Positions 48,901-59,301 are shown, counted from the first letter of the stretch. The stretch: DNA of 64,000 nt from Canna indica (GCA_034359265.1 CP136890.1:64501-128500); one strand, 5' to 3'. Translations and numbers: made by a program. Notes: generated by a model not told the origin, from the sequence alone.

Positions 48901-50867
48901 ATCTCAGCTTGGCTCGACGCAGCTAGGATAAGCTAAGCTCGGCTCGGTTTAGCTTAGCTTGGCTCATGTTGGCTTGATTAGGCGTGAGCGGCTTGGAGTA
49001 GCTTGGCTTGGCTCGGCTCGGCTCGGCTTGGCTTGGCTTGGCTGGGCTTATCTAGGATGAGCTCGGCTCGGCTGGGCTTGGCTTAGCTCGGCTCGATTTG
49101 GCTCAGCTTAGTTCTGCTTGAACTGCCTCTGTCAAAGACTCGGTTAGGCTCAGCAACGCTCGGCTCGGCTTAACCTAATTATTTGTTAAGCTACGCCAAA
49201 CCGTTCACTCCTAATCGTGCAAACAGGAGCCAAGCTAAGCTAAACTGAGTCGAGCTTAGCCTATCAAAGCCGAGCCGAGGCGAGTCAAGCCGAGCCGAGC
49301 CAGGTCGAGCCAAGCCAAACCGAGCCAAGCTAAGCCAATCTGAGCCAAGCTGAGCCAAGCTAAGCCGAGCCTAGCCAAGCCGAGCCAAGCCAAGCACAAC
49401 CAAGCCAACCTCACATCATGCATAGAATTTTTTCGAACTCATTTGACTTCCTTTTTTAGTCCGGCTAGGCTCGGCTCGGCTTAGCCTATCTATTTGTTAA
49501 TCTACTCTGAGTCGTTCACGCCTAATCGAGCCAACATGAGCTAAGCTAAGCTAAGCTAAACTGAGGTAATCTAAGCTAAATTGAGCCGAGCTAAGCTAAA
49601 CTGAGCGAGCTTAGCCTATCCTAGCCGAGTCGAGCAAAGCTGAACTAATCGTGTTGAATTGAAACCTACCGAGCCAAGTCGAGCCAAGCCTAGCCGTAGT
49701 GAAAACGGAGTTCAAATGAGTTTGAAAAAATTCTACGCACGATGTGAGCTTTGCTTGGATGGACTTGGCTTGGCTTGGCCGGGCTAGACTTGGCTTGAGT
49801 CGGCTTGGCTTGGCTTGGTTTGGCTTGTCTTGGCTTGGCTCAGCTCGGCTCGGCTCGGCAAGGCTTGACTCGGCTCGGCTTGGCTAGGCTTGGCTTGGCT
49901 CGGCTGGGCTTAGCTAGGATGAGCTAGGCTCGGTTCGGCTAGGCTAGGCTTGGCTTGGCTTGGCTTGGCTTGGCTTGGCTCGACTCGACTCGACTCGGAT
50001 CAGCTCGGCTTGGCTGAACTGAGCTTGGCTTGGTTTGGCACAGCTTAGCTCTGCTCGAATCGGCTCTGACAAAAGACTCGATTAGGCTCAACTATACTCG
50101 GCTTGGCTTAGCTTGGCTAGGCTCGGCTTGGCTTGGCATGGCTTGGCTTGACTTGAGCCCAGCCAAGCCTATCCGAGCCGAGCCGAACCGAGCCAAGCTA
50201 AGCTGACCTGAGCCTAGCTGAGCCAAGTCTAGCCAAGCTGAGCCTAGCCGAGCCAAGCCAATCTAAGCCGAGCCGAGCCAAGTTGAGTCTTGTCGAGCCA
50301 AACTTAGTCTAATCGAGCCGAGCCGAGCGAAGCTCAGCCAAGCCAATAACAACCAAGCAAAGCCAAGCCAAGCCAAGCCAAGCTGAGTCGAGCATAGCCA
50401 AGCCCAGCCCAGCCAAGCCATGCCAAGCCTAGCCAAGCAAAGCCAAGCTGAGCGTAGCTGAGCCTAACCGAGTCTTTGATAGAACCGGTTCGAGCAGAGC
50501 TAAGCTGAGCCAAACCGAGCCAAGCTCAATTCAGCCAAGTCGAGCCAAGCTCAGTTCAGCCAAGTCAAGCTCAGCCAAGCCTAAAATAGTCAAACCAAGC
50601 CAAGCCAAGCCAAGCCGAGCCGAACCTAGCCTAGCCTAGCCAAGCCCAGCCAAGCCCAGCCGAGCCAAGCCAAGCCAAGCCAAGCCAAGCCAAGCCAAGC
50701 CGAGCCTAGCCTAGCCAAGCCAAGCCGAGCCTAGCCAAGCCAAGCTGAGCCTAGCCAAGCCAAGTGTAGCTGATCATTACTAGTACATAAGTTTCTTTTT
50801 TGTAACTGTGAATTGATTATGTATACAACATGTCTGATTTTCATCTCCTGTTCAGTTTAGTCCCTCA

Positions 50868-51210
50868 TATTAGTAAGGCTATGTTTATGTGCATGGAAGA
50901 AAGGGAAATAAGTGGAGTAGGAAATGGAAATTAAAAATTATTTTTCATGATCAAGACTCAGAACCAACACCTGTAATGGGGATGGGCGATAATACCACCA
51001 TAGCAGCTTTAGTAGAAACACAAAATAGTGGCATATCAACATTAGTAGAACATGAGTAGCATGAGTCTACCACGCAATAACTGGTGGCACTAGTCCTTTG
51101 TACTTTTTCTTTTTTTCTCAAGTAAACAATCACCTTCATTTTCTATTTTCTTCATTATTTTTCTTTTATTCTTTCCTTTCCATTCTATTTTTCATACTCG
51201 GGCCTTAATA
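50868..51210. mobile_element. Possible MITE, weak ends
   Basis: AT-rich non-coding block that starts AAGGCTATGTTTATG and ends ...ACTCGGGCCTT, giving a poor inverted repeat. Subterminal GGAAAGGAAA-like stretches are complementary. No convincing target duplication. It could simply be unrelated AT-rich DNA. Confidence 0.3.
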
Positions 51211-51297
51211 CATACTAGCTAATGAAATAAAATATAAATGTTACAATAGCTATTAGTTTCATAAAAAAATAAATTGCATAAGAGGTATTAGTTTAAT

Positions 51298-51547
51298 GGG
51301 TAAATTACACTGATCTCCCATGAGGTTTAGTGAAATTACACCAATTTTTCATCTATTTGTAATTTTATCTTATAATCTCCCTGAGTTTTGTAAAAGATTA
51401 CACAAACTTCTTCTATTACGAAATAAGATTACACAAACCTCCCCTGAGTTTTGTAAAATATTACACAAATCTCCCCTAAAAAAATTACTCAAAGATTACT
51501 CAGGGGAGATGATTATAACCTGGACAAATAAAGGGGGGTCAGTGTAA
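51298..51547. mobile_element. TIR-bearing MITE, right end clipped
   Basis: The left end GGGTAAATTACACTGATCTC matches the complement of the right end (GGGGGGTCAGTGTAA). The interior has three direct copies of a CTCCCCTGAGTTTTGTAAAA block. The outer ATTTACCC of the right end is missing and the element runs into RAGCC array. It is non-coding, and the superfamily cannot be assigned safely. Confidence 0.7.
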
Positions 51548-51662
51548 AGCCAAGCCATGTCAAACCTAGCCTAGACAAGCCAAGCCAAGCCGAGCCAAGC
51601 CAAGTCAAGCCATGCCAAGCCTAGCCAAGCAAAGCCAAGCCGAGCGTAGCTGAGCCTAACCG
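51546..51662 (+). repeat. Isolated stub of pentanucleotide array
   Basis: About 115 bp of RAGCC repeat including a GAGCGTAGCTGAGCCTAACC segment (part of the motif C region). It is the last array sequence in the window, separated from the main block by about 770 bp of MITE-like DNA. Confidence 0.85.
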
Positions 51663-51711
51663 CTAGGGTTTCGCAAGAAAGAGCCGACGAAGACGGAGGA
51701 AGAGGTCGCAA

Positions 51712-51988
51712 TGGAGTCCGCTGTCGCCGCCAAGTCGTTGAGGTGACTTCTTATTACAAACGATCCTTGATTCGTTGCCACTACTTTCAATGGGGTGCTA
51801 CCTCCATCTCCATCGCTGATTGGGTTGATGATGGAGTTTTTGATGTGGTTCCGGCGCTTGAGCTGTCAGTTGGATTAGAGCTTCAGGGTTTTCCATTCAT
51901 TTTCTGGAATGAGGAGGCTTTATCTGCGCTCATTTGCCCATTCGGCGCTTTCGACGCTCTGGATGCCAGTTCCCTCAGAAGGTACTAA
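51712..51988 (+). pseudogene. Gene-like fragment, possibly DUF4283-related
   Basis: An ATG at 51,712 gives MESAVAAKSLR after a GC-rich purine-rich leader, ending at a GTGA that could be a splice donor. The following open stretch (51,743-51,988) reads WGATSISIADW, LELQGFPFIFWNEEA and CPFGAFDALDASSLRR. The pattern GxPFxxWNEExxxxxxxPFG resembles plant DUF4283/retroelement-associated proteins, but this is a weak match from memory. It lies between the array stub and a CACTA end, so it may be transposon-captured DNA. Confidence 0.35.
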
Positions 51989-52170
51989 GCAATGCGGTGC
52001 CTCTGAGCGCTTCCTGTGCTTCGCCACAAAGTAACTGAGGATAGGATTAGGGCACGAGGAAGGGAAGAAATCTATAGAAGGGGAGGGAAGAAATAAAAGC
52101 TCGGATCAGCTGTGGAGAATTAGAAGGAACGTGCGCTATCTGTGATGACTCGATCTGATTATTTTGTCGA

Positions 52171-52250
52171 CTGCGGGGAAGGAACCGACTGGGAAGGAGC
52201 CTGCGGGGAGGGAATCGGCGGGGAAGGAAACTGTGGGGAAGGAAGAAGAG
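52171..52250 (+). repeat. 15-bp minisatellite, purine-rich
   Basis: Five imperfect copies of a 15-base unit like GCGGGGAAGGAACCG, with a longer GA-rich tract to 52,420 (GAGAGAGAG runs). In one frame it encodes repeated G-K-E-P-A. I consider this a by-product, not a gene. Confidence 0.7.
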
Positions 52251-52428
52251 GCTTTGTCGGGGCGGCCGGGGAAGAAAGATGACGAGTGGGAGAGGGGAAT
52301 AAAGATGAAAAGAGGGGGAAACAAATTATTTCGGGGTCGGCTGAAAAAAGAGAGAGCGCGAGAAAAAAAAGAGAGGGGGAAATAAATTAGTCGGCTGAAA
52401 CGAGAGAGAGAGAAATTTTTTTGCTAAT

Positions 52429-52518
52429 TTACCAATGAATTATTTATTCGTTGGTAATACCAACAAATCATATCTGTTGGTAAAAATTCCGTTTGTGAAG
52501 CTATGTTTTCTTGTAGTG
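52429..52518 (+). mobile_element. CACTA (En/Spm) transposon terminus
   Basis: The sequence ends TTTTCTTGTAGTG at 52,518, the reverse complement of CACTACAAGAAAA, the standard plant CACTA terminal repeat. Inside are two short inverted repeats, TTACCAATGAAT/ATTCGTTGGTAA (52,429-52,457) and TACCAAC/GTTGGTA (52,457-52,482), typical of CACTA subterminal repeats. The opposite terminus was not found upstream, so the element is truncated or the other end has been replaced by array. Confidence 0.8.
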
Positions 52519-52877
52519 AAAATCGGTACAAAAAGAAGGTACGACAACTAATTATAAATTTAAATTCTCATGTGATTATAAATTGTGTTAATTTATGTAC
52601 ATTTTTGCATCAGTTCTAAATTCTATACTAAGAAACTTGTATAAATTTGTCTGAAACTAATAGGTTGGTTATGCCAATAATGATACATAATTGCACAACT
52701 TATATGTTAACTTAAAATATTGGCCAATTAAAAAAATCAAGCCTTATTAATTAGCAACATGGGCTTATAACAATAACAACCAAATTAAAAGAAGAAAAAA
52801 AAGACCTGCAGTTGAATTTGGATTACACAGCATGAAAATATTTATTTATCGGAGTCAAAAATTAGCAATATTACACC
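52519..52877. other. AT-rich intergenic DNA
   Basis: No repeat signature or coding signal recognised. Confidence 0.6.
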
Positions 52878-53460
52878 TCAAGTGGGCAAGCCCAAGTGCC
52901 TTAAACGTTGGGTCCAACAACCAGCCCAAATAAAATTAGGGCGAGTGCCAACAAGTGCACACGGTCCACCTGAGTTCGCGTGCGGCACGCGGAGCGCACG
53001 CAGGCCCAAAGCGCTGGCCGCATTGGGGCCAGCGCGGGCACCAAGGGGCTCGCGTACGCGAGCGCTAATCACCCGTACGCGAGTGCTTGCGCACACGCCA
53101 GGCTGGCCGCATCGGGGCCAGCACAGGGCGGACGCGTACGCGAGCACCGCTCGACTCGAAGGGCGCGCTCGGTGCACAACAGCATCGCGACACAGAGCGT
53201 GAAGCACACGTGACATGCAGCGCGTCGCGTCGCATGCACCGCACGCGACGTGCGGCATGTCGCGAGCGGTGCACAGAGCTCAATACCCCAGCCAAAAACC
53301 CGCCTCGGTAGTGTGCGCGGCATGCTACCAAGGAAGGCCAAACACTGCAGCCTGCGCCTCGCGATGCGCGCCAGTGCAGGCTGCCCGAGTGCAGCAAACG
53401 CCAACTGTCCACTCGGGTAATGCATGCCACACGTCATGTCAAGCTACTCAACGGGGACGG
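52878..53460. other. CpG-rich non-coding block
   Basis: A sharply bounded GC- and CpG-rich stretch in AT-rich surroundings. A unit of about 89 bp is partly duplicated: CTGGCCGCATTGGGGCCAG at 53,014 and CTGGCCGCATCGGGGCCAG at 53,103, each a hairpin and each followed by CGCGTACGCGAGC. Overlapping frames on both strands (52,878-53,437) are all open because of base composition, and none shows a domain. It may be LTR or promoter-like CpG-island DNA. I do not recognise it. Confidence 0.5.
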
Positions 53461-54845
53461 GGACGAGCTCAAAATGCGCGGCACAGCAAAGCTGCATCAG
53501 GTACACAAAAAATGCTTGCGCCGCAAGCAATCGCAAGAAATGAGATAGCTTGCAGCGACGCCACATACTGCCATTCATCGGAGCGAATGCCGGAGTACAC
53601 ATGTTTGCTTGGGCAGCAAGCAAACGCGTCTACGAAGGCACACACCGCCGATCTTTTTCTCCTCTCGGTTAGAAGAGAGGTTCGCATGAGAAGCACACCG
53701 AACCCCACGAACTCCAACCTCTGCGATTTGCAACCTTTCACAGTGCTGTCAAAGGCAATTTGTCTGCAAGTTCAAGAATACTTCAAAGCATCGAGCTGCC
53801 ACCTTTCACATTGCAGTAAAAATCTTTATGCTCATATCATTTTATCAAGTTAATAATGTTTTAAGTTTTAGAGTTTAGGGTTCAGAAAATTTCTCCATCT
53901 TTCTTGATCCGCCAATCGTGGCTGCAATTATTATCATAGTTTAGGTTACAAACTTTTCTTTTACTATTATATATAAATGAATTGTTGTCTGCTTCAACAT
54001 ACAATTTCGATTTGTCAATATTAAATTTCATGCTTACCTATATGAGATCGGAGCACATGCTAATTGTGGCTGCAATTATCAGTTCCTTAGTTGTTGAGTA
54101 TATTAGTTCAAATCAAATTTTTGGACAATATGTTGTAACTTAATCTCATTATTGGATCATAGACATTAAAATAGGAAGTGTTTCATTGCGTGGACAAGAG
54201 AAACCTTATAAATGACTCAGTTTTAAGCATTAATAAAAGTATTTGAAACTCACAGATAATCTGACTCCATGAAAGAATAACCCAACTTATTTCAATGATC
54301 CACGATACAGAAGAAGCAATTCAGGACTTAAGTTGGGCTGGATTTGATGTTTTTCTTGTTGATTGGGACTAGAGTTTTTTATTAAATTGTTTTCCATTCT
54401 TTGTGGACCTTGTCAGATTCATTTTGATAAAGGGTTGGGTTGGGTTAAGTCTTGTAACCTCTTTTTGTTTTTATTTTTGTTTGGGTGGGGATATTGAGAT
54501 TTTTTTCCTTGTATATATTACTAAAAGTTGAGTTGGGTTTCAAAGTAGAAGCTGAACTTGACTTGATACCTGATTTTTCTTTAAAGTGAATTTCCTCCAA
54601 AACCCAATATTTTTTTGCATTTTGTATTTGTGATCCATAGGCAAGTGCTTTGATCAAGTTCAAAGGTAAGACAATACTACAATATTAAAATTACACACAA
54701 TAATGCACAATAATTTGAATTCATGAAATGCAGGTAGTAAGATGTACTAAGTTGTCAAACAATATGAATTTGAAAATGGTTAAGTTTGATATGGAACCAC
54801 TTATCTAAAAGCTTAATCTATTAGGAATGAGCTCAATTTATATTT
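53461..54845. other. Unassigned intergenic DNA
   Basis: Composition falls from moderate GC to AT-rich. A weak TTTAGGG-like stretch occurs at 53,864-53,884. Open frames (53,215-53,853 plus, 54,445-54,663 minus) show no recognisable motifs. Nothing else supported. Confidence 0.5.
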
Positions 54846-55445
54846 TTATATTCCTAGCTCTACCACACAAGGAAGTGCTAGGCTGAATGATACATTGTTG
54901 GAGCATTTGTTGGCATTGCTTCTCAAGTTCATCTTTTTGGTGAAATGGGTATCGGTAGGGACGTACCGAGATCGGTTTGGAGAGCTGTTGGAGGCGGATG
55001 CGATGGTCATGGGACATGAATGGCGGAAGGCCTGTTGGTTCATGAAAAATATTGCTAAATTTGATCAGGACAACATTGATTGTAGGCTGGACAGAAACTA
55101 CAGAAGAACAGATTGATAACAACCCAGATTGGTAAGGGCTGTTGACAGTGAAGGCCATGCAATGTTACGACCCTGGTTGGGGTCGAGTACTCAAGGAGTA
55201 GCTTTTCAAAGTCCCATGTAATGGGGCCAAGTGTTTGTAGCCATTGGACTCCAAGTACGGCGTCAAAGCCGCTGAGTGTGATGACATAGAAGGAGGTCGA
55301 GATGGTTACAGAGCCAAGTTGAAGAGCTGAGGTGGAAAATTATCCTTTGCATTGGAGACAGTTGCCATTAGCCACAACCACTGACAGATCAAAGCTTGGT
55401 TTCAATGGCAATTTGAGTTTGTCAGCCACCGCGATTTTCTTCTAC
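54846..55445 (-). pseudogene. Gypsy protease-RT fragment
   Basis: From the right end the minus strand reads VADKLKLP, then LQLGSVTISTSFYVITLSGF, DAVLGVQWLQTLGPITWDFE (aspartic-protease domain end), and, after stops, PTGLPPFMSHDHRI, RPYRYPFHQKDELEKQ and CIIQPSTS. This is the protease-to-RT linker and first RT block of plant gypsy polyproteins. It ends at 54,846, before the RT catalytic motifs. At least two stops and a frameshift are present. It is a different gypsy lineage from the one at 13-15.6 kb. Confidence 0.85.
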
Positions 55446-55463
55446 AAGTCTTGTGGCGTTTGC

Positions 55464-55485
55464 TTCTCTCTCTCTCTCTCTCTCT
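55464..55485 (+). repeat. (CT)n microsatellite
   Basis: Eleven or so CT units between the gypsy fragment and the DnaJ exon leader. CT runs are common in plant 5' UTRs, so it may be part of the exon's leader. Confidence 0.9.
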
Positions 55486-55594
55486 GGTGGGGTGTGGGCT
55501 TTGTCTTAACTCGGCATATGGTGGACCTTTGATCTTTTTCTGCGATCCGGTGCGAACAGGTGGCGTTTATGGTCCTTGGAGCAGCGGAGTTCCA

Positions 55595-55699
55595 ATGGCC
55601 GCGAGAGAGGACAAGAGCGCGGACTTCTACGCGGTCTTGGGGCTCGGAAAGGAGTGCTCCGAATCCGAGCTTAGGATTGCATACAGAAAGCTCGCCATG
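55595..55699 (+). pseudogene. DnaJ-domain protein, orphan first exon
   Basis: 35 codons from ATG to a GTACG splice donor: MAAREDKSADFYAVLGLGK, then ECSESELRIAYRKLAM. This is helix I and most of helix II of a J domain as in plant DnaJ co-chaperones, where the next exon normally begins with the WHPD segment carrying the HPD motif. No such exon is visible in the following 2.5 kb. The ORF is open upstream of the ATG, and no promoter is recognised. Telomeric repeat follows 200 bp downstream. Likely a captured or translocated exon, not a working gene, although a distant exon 2 cannot be excluded. Confidence 0.8.
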
Positions 55700-55898
55700 G
55701 TACGTTTTACTTCTATGGTTGATATGGAGTCTATAGGTTGATAGATCAAAAAGATGGTTGCTTTGGAAGAACGGAGCTATTTGCTTGATGTATCATCTAA
55801 AAGTTTCGATTTTTTCTTCTCTCTTGTTTTTGCCTTTGTATTTGGTATTCGTCTAAGAGGGATCATTGGTTCCTTGAATAATTGACCCGAAATATTTG

Positions 55899-55959
55899 GG
55901 GTTTGGGGTTTTTAGGGTTTTAGGGTTTAAGGGTTTTAGGATTTTAGAATTTTAGGGTT
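55899..55959 (+). repeat. Interstitial telomeric repeat, TTTAGGG type
   Basis: Degenerate tract GGGGTTTGGGGTTTTTAGGG, then TTTTAGGGTTTAAGGGTTTT with further TTTAGG remnants. Spacing between GGG groups is 6-8 bases. Confidence 0.8.
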
Positions 55960-57820
55960 GGAACCAGAGTAGCTCTTGAAACAGATGGCCAGTTGGTTCG
56001 AACGAACTAGTTCATATAAGACAACTTTTCTTCACTTACGCTGGATTGATTTGCCTAAGTCTCTAATCTTAGAAAGATTGCAGATTTTGTAGATGCTTCA
56101 TCTCCTTCGCCACTGATGATAGTCCATCTCCATGTCAAGATTTTGCATATCATATTGTCATACGGAGAGGATGATATGGATTTGAGCATTTAAGCTTACT
56201 TATCTGTGAACCATTTGATTCAGGTTACATTTGCAGCCAATGCATGATTCAATATGCATCCACTTATACAGGTTATGTTTGACTCTAAGTACAGTGTGGT
56301 TACTTTTATTTTCTTTACATTGTTTTTTTCTATAACCTGGATTTGTTTGTAGGGTTCCAACTAATTTTGGATTTTCAAGAATAATTCTGAACACATTGTT
56401 TTTTGTCTGAATTCAGTCGATGTTGAAAATATCTTTTCTTTTCTTTTCTGTCTTTCCGTGCTGTTTGAATTCGTTGTTTTTCTCATGTACATATAATAAT
56501 CAGTCCCCTTCCCCTCTTGAATGGTAACCATGTGAAGTTAATTAGGATTTATGATGACAGTAAATAAAACTTGTGGAAATGCAATTCATTTTTTGTAATG
56601 GACTTTATCACCCAAATGCTTGTCTTGTCCACGTGCTAGACATGGAGAATGCATAGATTGGTTATAAATTCAGAATGCAGACTCTAGAATTAGTAAAATG
56701 AATATCCTTAGATTCTACCAAGTTGTCTATGTGTAAGATAATGAAGTGGCTTCAATTTGATTTAAATAAGATAGGATGAGCAGTAAATAAGATAATGATC
56801 AAAATATAATATGACTACTAAAATAAAAAATAAAAAATATAGTAAATAATAAATGAGATGAAAGAATTACAAATATTAAATAATAAATAATAAAGAAAGC
56901 AGGTCTGATCCTTTTAAAAATAATAAATTCAGCTTCAGACTTAAATGAATAAGAGGGAACGAGACTTAAACGATGTAAGGATATTTTTATAATTTAAAAT
57001 AAATCAAAGTTGTAAATATTTTTAAAATATCATTAGTAAGCATGTACAATGCACATGACAAATACTCAATAGATAATTTCTGTGTAATGTTTTATAAAAC
57101 TCAGAAGGATGATATAAATAAAATTACAAATAGATAAAAAAACAATGTAATTTATTATATATATAAATATATAAATTAGTCATTACAAATCATACTTAGA
57201 CTAAATGCACATAAGGTGTTACAATTAATGATCGAACCTTTAGAAGGTATCATGTCAATCTAACATTTTGTTGGAGACTCGTGAATTAATTTATTGTCAA
57301 TTAAATACTTTTTTTAACACTTATTATAAAATATATGCAAAATAGTAATTAATGAAAATAAAATTTTCAATAAGATGTTACTTTCTCGTCCGAACGAGAT
57401 TATAATTATTTGATCTAATAATTAATAGTTGAAAGTAGTTATTAGATTATTATTTAAAAAGTTAATTGGATTAATATTAATAGCAATATTAATAAACTAT
57501 TTTTGTCTCGTGGTGGGTAATTAAAATTAAAAGTATAATTTCATTTTATTTTAAAATATAATTTGGTGATGCATCCTCATTTATTTACCTAGTGCGTAGT
57601 GAAATATTAATAAACACAAAAGAACTATTAAGTGGATTCCTCAAGAATAAAATATACTAAAATTGAATTGTGATGTGTCTTTATTAAATGGTGTGATCTT
57701 GGATTAATTGTTAGATATGTCAATGATATCTATTTTTTGATTTCTTCCTTATTCACAAAAGAAGGATATTTTATAGCTTGATAATTGTTCATTAATTTAT
57801 TCCTTATTCACATAAGGAGA
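55960..57820. other. AT-rich intergenic DNA
   Basis: No gene recognised. A short direct duplication (TTCTTCCTTATTCACA...GATATTTTA) lies at 57,745-57,830. Otherwise nothing supported. Confidence 0.6.
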
Positions 57821-57829
57821 TGATATTTT

Positions 57830-58140
57830 ACAGCTTGAAGCTTTAGCGATTAAAGAAGACCTCAAACTTGCAATTGAACACGACCTATAATTATATTAAG
57901 TCTGGTAGACATTTTGATAAATAACGAAGTGATCACGTGGAAGATCAATCTAATTATTTATGATATAAAAGCTCTTAAAATTTTGTGTAAAGTAAAGATG
58001 TTTAAATTTGATTACAAAGAGACAAATAAAATTATCAACTGGGCGGCTAATGAAATTAGAGTTTTCAAATATAATTTTGTTTAGCCTACTAGATCTCCTA
58101 ACTGGGAGGTTATTTTGGCTCAGAATATTTGTGTTGATGC
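57830..58140 (+). pseudogene. LINE-type RNase H remnant
   Basis: One frame gives LEALAIKEDLKLAIEHDL, then after stops FDYKETNKIINWAAN and SPNWEVILAQNICVD. These resemble the middle and C-terminal parts of the RNase H (RVT_3) domain of plant LINE-like proteins (EALALREGL, FREANRAADWAAN and SPxWxxIL). It is heavily decayed and AT-rich. The catalytic Glu of the first block may persist; the rest cannot be judged. Confidence 0.5.
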
Positions 58141-58341
58141 TTTATTAATTTAATAATTAGTTTTTGTTGGTAAAATAATATCCTCATTTATTAAAATCAA
58201 AAGAAATAAACTGTTTAAAAAATAAAAACAAGAACATTTATGGTAAAAAAATAAAAGCAAAAAAGATTTATTAAATTTACGTTATTTTATTTATTTTAAA
58301 AACAATTATAATTGAAGCACAGGCGGTCAACAGGGAGATCG

Positions 58342-58463
58342 ACTCACGTGTTTTACGCGTGAGTGCCCCTTTCTCCCGCTCCATAAATAAGGGACTTCCT
58401 ACGGAAGCCACTCCTTCCCCCCAAATCTAATCTCCCCCAAACCCTCCGAGACGAAACCCTAAT
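58342..58463 (+). promoter_or_regulatory. Promoter-like region: G-box, TATA, telo-box
   Basis: ACTCACG...CGTGAGT inverted repeat with a G-box CACGTG at 58,345-58,350, a TATA-like CATAAATAA at 58,382-58,390, and a telo-box AAACCCTAAT at 58,454-58,463 in what would be the 5' UTR. The arrangement is typical of a housekeeping plant promoter. It precedes the RS-like pseudogene. Confidence 0.55.
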
Positions 58464-58485
58464 CCAACGGAGAGGGGCTAGCGGG

Positions 58486-58975
58486 AACGATCGAACCGCA
58501 AGCCATCTAAAGATCATGATCGCGATCGAGACACTTCAAAGGATCATCAGCGCGAACGCGACCGTGACTGGGAACGCGACCAGAAACAACGCCATCGCCA
58601 CCACCACGGTAGCAGCAAGAACTCGACTAGAGGCGCCACCGCGGTGACGACCGCCGCCGCCATTCCAGGGAGCTCTCGGCCTCCGACACCGAGCCAGACT
58701 TTGACCGCCGCCGTGAGCGCTCCTCCAGTCGGGCGCGGGACTCGGTCGAGCGCGAGTGGTCCGAGGAGCGGCGGTATCACTCTTCTCATAAGAGGAAGGA
58801 GCACGGGAACGAGGAGAATCTAGATAGGAGAGGGAAGAAGGCTAGGGTTTCGGATGGGGGAGAGGGACGGTAAAAGGGAGAGGCGACGGTTTGAGGACAG
58901 AGCGTCCGATGATTTGAACGGCGATAGTAAGGAGGAGAAGAGAGATGAAAAGCCCTCTAGAAGTAGGCGTGTCTA
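58486..58975 (+). pseudogene. Arg/Asp/Ser-rich splicing-factor-like first exon, frameshifted
   Basis: Three frames each carry part of one charged, low-complexity protein: DHDRDRDTSKDHQRERDRDW (about 58,510-58,570), then SASDTEPDFDRRRERSSSRA and EERRYHSSHKRKEHGNEENL (about 58,670-58,850), then KRERRRFEDRASDDL (about 58,875-58,920). Shifts lie near 58,625 and 58,870, and no in-frame ATG survives upstream. RD/RE/RS-rich N termini occur in plant DEAD-box helicases and pre-mRNA splicing proteins. I cannot name the parent. Promoter and leader are still attached, so a whole 5' gene end was carried here. Confidence 0.6.
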
Positions 58976-59301
58976 TTTTCCCCTTCAATGATCTATATGG
59001 GGTAACTAATATATCCAGTAAATTGTAGGACCAATAGCGCATCTCATGCATGCACATCTTCTCCTTTTGGTTCTTGTATTGCAAAATATATGCTCTGCTT
59101 ATATTATGAAATCACTAGAGGGATGATCTATGCTCTTGAATGAATTCTTGTTATGTTGATATATGATTCACAGTATATCTCTCGCACTGTCGCACACTAC
59201 ATGTAACTAGTTTGACCTTTTTATTGAAATAGTTTTTATTTGGCTTGGTAATCATATTTAGATCTCTAATGACTTCCCTTCTTACATGGCCGTTCATCCA
59301 G

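Larger units (their letters stand above)
32263..50780. repeat. Main right-hand pentanucleotide array
   Basis: GGCTY/RAGCC array. The first 650 bp keep type II character (long motif B at 32,510), and from about 32,930 it is type I. At 34,915-34,925 the polarity flips without a motif (CCAATCTGGATAGC), a likely deletion junction. The array ends at 50,780 (GTAGCTGATCATTACTAGTA). No gene is seen; all long frames are pentapeptide-repeat artefacts. Confidence 0.95.

Noticed and set aside
1..50780. Dozens of proteins with A-K-P-S-Q or G-L-A-W-L repeats
   Set aside because: They follow mechanically from a 5-bp repeat, occur on both strands at once, begin at arbitrary ATGs and contain nothing but the repeat.
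1..50780. Array as a variant telomere (TTGGC-like)
   Set aside because: Polarity alternates every few hundred bases and canonical TTTAGGG is present separately; a telomere would have one polarity.
52878..53853. Overlapping long frames of 74-212 codons in the GC-rich block
   Set aside because: All frames are open because of composition; no motif, no splice logic, mutually overlapping.
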